Assembly: GCF_004210375.1 (NCBI RefSeq)
Contig: NC_134825.1
Coordinates: 72,655,558 to 72,719,557 of the forward strand
DNA from: Tachypleus tridentatus
Lineage: Eukaryota > Arthropoda > Merostomata > Xiphosura > Limulidae
Length of the DNA stretch: 64,000 nucleotides
Direction of reading: 5' to 3'
Part shown: piece by piece, positions 59,581-64,000 of the stretch
Layout of the letters: every line of letters begins with the position of its first letter
How positions within the stretch are numbered: position 1 is the stretch's first letter
Program-made: the position numbers and the translations under genes
The notes under the pieces: model-generated
What the model was told of the DNA's origin: nothing
The model's database searches: none
Seen by the model: only the letters and a program-made list of their open reading frames with translations

Positions 59581-59625
59581 CAGAGGCGTGGCCAAGGGGG
59601 GCCCCGTTCCCCGAAATATCTTGGC
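59581..59625 (+). mobile_element. Possible hAT-type terminus
   Basis: CAGAGGCGTGGCCAAGG resembles the CAGRGGCGTAGC ends of hAT-type elements. No partner end is seen. Confidence 0.3.
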
Positions 59626-59913
59626 ATATTGATCGCATATTATTTCTCATCTTTTCTATGTGATAAACTCGTGTCATTTAATAGAAAACTAAAATGTATA
59701 TAAACACCATTACATACGTTTTGTTTTAATGACCGTTCTATTAAACATTTAGGCCAATTTCAGCTTCTTAATTTATTGTTCTCACTTAACATTTTCCATA
59801 CCTGCTCTAAAATATTTAAGTTATTATGCATTAGATTAAGTCAGTGTATCCACGACCTCTTAGATATATTCTATAATGGTCTCAGAAAAGTCGCTCTGTT
59901 GACGTCTTACATG

Positions 59914-60009
59914 TGTATCTCAGAACGGCTGGTATGGGTATTAACACTTTCACTGTTCTCTCCTTCTCAGTAAAAGTGTTAATACCCATACCAGCCGTTC
60001 TGAGATACA
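59914..60009. repeat. Perfect 37-bp inverted repeat, 22-nt loop
   Basis: Arms 59914-59950 and 59973-60009 are exact reverse complements (core CGGCTGGTATGGGTATTAAC). It would fold into a long hairpin in RNA or cruciform DNA. Related to the repeat at 35143. Confidence 0.97.
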
Positions 60010-60751
60010 TTTTTAATTCAGGTGGGTTTCTCGTCATCAAGGATGTCTTACTTAAGTTTCTAAACCTTTTAACAAAAAATTGTGATGAATCAAGTTTAAT
60101 ATTCAAAGTCAACATAAAACATTTAAGTTCATGTCTTTGTATATCTTAAGAAAAAAAGAATACGGTTCAGTGATAATTTACATTAAAATGTTTTTACTCT
60201 GAGTAAAAGGTAAACTACATTTTAGTTCCTACACTACTTCCATTTCTGACTGTGCAGTTACTCACGGATAATTAGAAGTTTCTTTGTTTTATTCTTTTAA
60301 CGTTATTCGTTTTAAGTATGTGATTTAATTTCTAAAGAAGAAGAGAGACGTATGCCGGTACAGTACGGGCTTTAGTTGTGAGTTCAACTGATTATGTAGG
60401 CAGAACTTGAAGATAAATAAGGGTTTAGATCTGGGCCATTACCCTGTTTGGTTATACTTAACTTGCCGCCTCAGACCTACATCGTTGTTTGCCCCTAGGC
60501 TCGAAAATGCGTCCGATGACTTACACTAATACCCTTGCTTAAATCTTGTAATATATGGCTGGGGTGTGATGGTTGTTTCCCATTTATAGTTGCAAATGAA
60601 GATGTAGAGTGGCTGTAGGACGTATGAAAGTGTTGAGAATCGTGGAACATCGTCTCGCTGTGGTCATTTTTTCAGTTGTACAAGGATAAAGTATATCTTA
60701 CTCACGTTATAAAGTATGTTATCTCAAATTCCACTGTATCAGTCTCACAAA
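60010..60751. other. Intergenic DNA
   Basis: Nothing recognised. Confidence 0.45.
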
Positions 60752-60830
60752 CGTTGTAGGTGAATGCTGTCTTCCCTCTAGTCTTACCAGTCTAAAATTA
60801 GGAACGACTATGAGTAGATAGCTGTTAGTT
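60752..60830 (+). mobile_element. SINE-1 tail fragment
   Basis: GCTGTCTTCCCTCTAGTCTT, then CTAAAATTAGGAACGACTA and AGATAGC. Confidence 0.75.
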
Positions 60831-60902
60831 ACAAACTGCTTTAAGATTGCCAGTAACACTGTCGTGTATATACATTTTATAACATGTCGGTTATGCAGAA
60901 CG

Positions 60903-60934
<32 letters not shown>
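60903..60934. repeat. TA microsatellite
   Basis: TATATACATATATATA-type run. The frame through it is spurious. Confidence 0.9.
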
Positions 60935-62402
60935 AACCTGTTTTCTTTCTTTGTCGATTATGCAAATTGTACTATTTAATACCTGATGATATGCGTAACC
61001 AAGCATAATTCAAATAGTACACATCTTAATTTGTAATTTTCGTAACATTTACACTAAAATAGTTCTTGGTTAACTTAATTATTCAGATCAGAAAACTTAC
61101 GATACAAGCAGACTTTGTTTTAAAACAGGATTCGTATACAATAAGTTTAATAATTTTACACGTTTTCGTAGCACATACGGGTATTTGATATTTTTAATAG
61201 AACTGATTGCTGTGGCCATAATATTAAACGCGTCACCCAGCATAGATATTGTAAAAGTAAGGGTTTCTGGTGAATGAGAAGATAAATCATTATATACATC
61301 AACTGATATATAATGGCTATATAACACGTGAAGAAGCTAATACAAGACGCCAATAAGAATTACTTACCAATGATATTATGGTACTACTGCTGTCACGCTA
61401 TTGTATCTCGATAGTTAACGAGAGATACAGTGAATAAACCAAAATATCATCCAGCGAAAGACATACTAGACCATCTTCCTTCATCCTTATCTTCCATGCA
61501 CTGACAAACTGTGAAACTACACCGGCCTTTAGCGACGATGATACGAAAGCAAGATCACTGTTCAGTACCAGATCTACCTCCTCCTGATGGGAAGAACGTG
61601 ATGTTCTGAACACTGGCATTGGTTTCCATTCCTGAAGCTCGTGACAAAGTTACTTGTCGTTCATATCACCGCTGTATCTGCCAAAAGTCTAATCTGTTGT
61701 ACACTACACTCTGTGAATGGGGTAAATATCGTGATAAAATATGAATGTGTAAATATAAAACAAAATTACAAATAATAATCTATATTGTAAAAAGACAAAG
61801 CGAAGAGTAGAAGTGTTACATTATTATTTATATGCTGTTATGAAAAGTTGCACGTTGTTGTTTTTTTGTGTGTGACAAATAAATGTATTGTGTAGTTGCT
61901 TGGGTTATTTATTGTTGTTAAGAGGTTAAAATGTTACAACTATATCACAAGCAGAAAATTAAACTAGTAAAAACGAACAGAAATTATATAAACAGATCGG
62001 GAGAACATACGTATTACATATGGAGAGATATAATGTCTAGAAAATAATTCATAAGAATGAGACAATAGAATTTATAATATGTATATATACATGTTAATAA
62101 TTGGGGTTGTTGTTGTAAAATTATAGATGTGGTAAAATACAATACAGAAAGTTGTTTGATGACTCATTATCTTCCTTGTTAAATAAATCTTTCGCAATCA
62201 ATAACAGCAGCATAAATATATTAGTTAAAGATAAACAGCATTTCAATGGATAAAAACACTGTCGAAAATTTTGTTTTGGTGGCTATTTTGATTTCTGCCT
62301 TTTTCATGATTGAAACTGCAACATAATGTTTAGTAACAAGTATATGTGTAATCTGGCTGTTACCAAATGCTACTAAAAATGTCTTATGATTTATTATTTT
62401 AT
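60935..62402. other. Intergenic DNA
   Basis: No gene supported. A GC-richer patch at 61400-61640 has open minus frames of uncertain meaning. Confidence 0.4.
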
Positions 62403-62664
62403 TTGTTTTTGAATTTCGCGCAAAGCTACACGAGGGCTATTTGCGCTAACCTTCCCTAATTTGGCAGTGTAAGACTAGAGGAAAGGCAGCTAGTCATCAC
62501 CACCCAACGCCAACTCTTAGGCCACTCTTTTTACCAACGAACAATGGAGATTGACCGTAACATTATAAAGCCCCCGCGGCTGAAAGGGCAAATATGTTTG
62601 GTGCGACGGGGAATCAAACTCGCGACCCTCAGATTGCGAGTCGAACGCCTTAACCCACCTGGCC
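62403..62664 (-). mobile_element. SINE-1a copy with perfect 13-bp target duplication
   Basis: Full-length reverse copy. TTTATTATTTTAT flanks it at 62390-62402 and 62665-62677. Confidence 0.95.
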
Positions 62665-62677
62665 TTTATTATTTTAT

Positions 62678-64000
62678 ATGTTTTCTACAGATGTGCCTAG
62701 TCTATAACTGCTATCAAATACACTTGGAAAACTTTTAGTGCAGCCAAATACGCTTATGAAGGTCTGTTATGAAAGCCATTATGTTCCGAAAATAAACCAC
62801 ATTTGTTGGTTCGTTATATAGAAGTGTCATTCACATACTCAGTATACTTCCCGGGTTTTATTGACGTACAAAGAAACTAAACACAACGTGTTTCTGAAGT
62901 TGAAATGTATACGAATCCTCACTTTGTTGCAGATGGATTTGGATGTATAAGAGGTAGTGTTTAAAGACTGGTTTTTCTGTGTAACCAATTGCAATATTTT
63001 GGTAGATGTGCATCATCTAGTTATATTTACTAAAGACGAACAATGTGATGATACAGATTAAAGATTATTCAGTTTTCTTATTTTTTTATATAATATATAT
63101 TCATTGGGTTAGCATTTAGGGAAATAAACCTCATTCAGGGAATACGGAGAAACTATTACCGTTTGTTGTTGTTTATATGTGTATATATTGCATCAATATG
63201 TTTGCCTAGAGCAAATTTCTTATTGCTTTTGATTTTGTTCAGTGGAGAAATATAATTTAAAGATAGGATAAATATTATGTGTACAATAATAAAAAAGGAA
63301 ATACAAACACTATACAAAAATAAAACTTTATTGGTTAAGTACATAAGGTCGAAATATTGTGTAGTTTATAGTTAAGTTGTAACATAATTCTTGGCTTTCT
63401 TGTTCAACAAAGAAAAATATATTCGCGTTATAGCAATTCCAGATGTCAAGTAAACTTGTCACGAGAAATACAGTTTAAATTATACATCCAATAACATCAT
63501 TTTAATTTCGATCGTTTCTTTCCTTTAAATTAAACTGCATTTTCTGTGTTAATTTTCTCTGCATGCTGTATAGTAAGAATAATAAATGAAAAAATATATA
63601 CAGATTAATGAGTATTGTATAATAAAATTCGACATTATGCTAAGAGAAGTTTACTCAGGAATGAACATTTGATTACTCAGGAATGAACATTTGAAGGAAG
63701 TTGGCAGAACGATTGATTCAGAAAAAAAAAGTTTGGTAAAACACGACTTTGTTTCTAATTAAACGCCCCATTGTTAACCTTCCACACGTGTTACCATCAC
63801 AATATGTGGGAAAATAGACTGTACTCTTTACTACCCTTGTAATGTTTTTATCCACCCCATGCACCAACCTTTCCTGGAGGCTTAAAACTGAAGGTTTTTT
63901 TTTCTAATTTTCAACTGAAATATATAAATATATATAGAGAGAGAGAAAGCGAGAGAGACCTGAAGTGGCTATTCTTGTTGCATCGTTTATGTTTTTTTAG
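62678..64000. other. AT-rich DNA at the window end
   Basis: A GGAATGAACATTTGA word is duplicated at 63658-63672 and 63679-63693, and a GA run lies at 63938-63957. No gene recognised. Confidence 0.45.

Noticed and set aside
59882-60149. Two opposite frames with mirrored peptides
   Set aside because: Both are translations of the 37-bp inverted repeat.
52-62664. tRNA-Thr genes in many places
   Set aside because: The tRNA-like parts are SINE heads with poor acceptor and anticodon stems, always followed by the same SINE body.

Overview
This window looks like nuclear DNA of an arthropod, most likely a chelicerate. My leading guess is a horseshoe crab. The guess rests on three things: the two conserved genes have introns, the mitochondrial L33 protein is arthropod-like, and the abundant tRNA-derived SINE is one I associate from memory with horseshoe crab genomes. 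The DNA is AT-rich. Nearly all the long open frames are chance frames or frames inside SINEs and tandem repeats. The real coding content is in short exons.

Two conserved genes are supported, both on the + strand. The first is the mitochondrial ribosomal protein L33 gene, with three coding exons at 39825-39844, 42462-42565 and 43888-43937 (57 aa). The second is a CCDC32-like gene, with three coding exons at 48659-48788, 54415-54605 and 55970-56116 (155 aa), whose vertebrate relative takes part in assembling the AP2 clathrin adaptor. Between them lies a Tc1-type DNA transposon (46208-47681) with a broken transposase. Intron 1 of the CCDC32-like gene holds a truncated LINE. It also holds an internally deleted, antisense transposon-like gene whose 5' region (first ~20 codons plus upstream DNA) is tandemly triplicated. 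Each copy of that region carries a 19-pentamer array resembling a heat-shock element. A possible two-exon gene of unknown function lies at 25783-26522.

The rest is repeat-rich. About 30 copies or pieces of a ~270-bp tRNA-derived SINE (SINE-1, Thr-CGT-like head) and about 15 shorter tRNA-like SINEs (SINE-2 and SINE-3, Val-TAC-like heads) are scattered on both strands. They share a 3' tail. They are frequent at 0-37.5 kb, fewer at 57-63 kb, and nearly absent from the gene-bearing 37.5-57.4 kb interval. Tandem arrays are also common: a decayed ~48-bp satellite (0.8-4.4 kb), similar decayed arrays (6.5-7.3 and 21.6-22.2 kb), a 55-bp array (10.08-11.09 kb), a 36-bp array (18.14-18.84 kb), a 402-bp array (51.69-52.90 kb) and a 124-bp array (56.46-57.08 kb) downstream of the CCDC32-like stop. 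A perfect 37-bp inverted repeat lies at 59914-60009.

Layout: 0-9 kb satellite plus SINEs; 10-11.1 kb minisatellite; 11-25 kb SINE-rich intergenic DNA; 25.4-26.5 kb possible gene; 27-37.5 kb SINE-rich; 37.5-44.3 kb L33 gene; 46.2-47.7 kb Tc1; 48.6-57.3 kb CCDC32-like gene; 57.4-64 kb intergenic DNA with a few repeats. No CRISPR array, rRNA or functional tRNA was seen. All family assignments come from reading the sequence and memory, without a database search.
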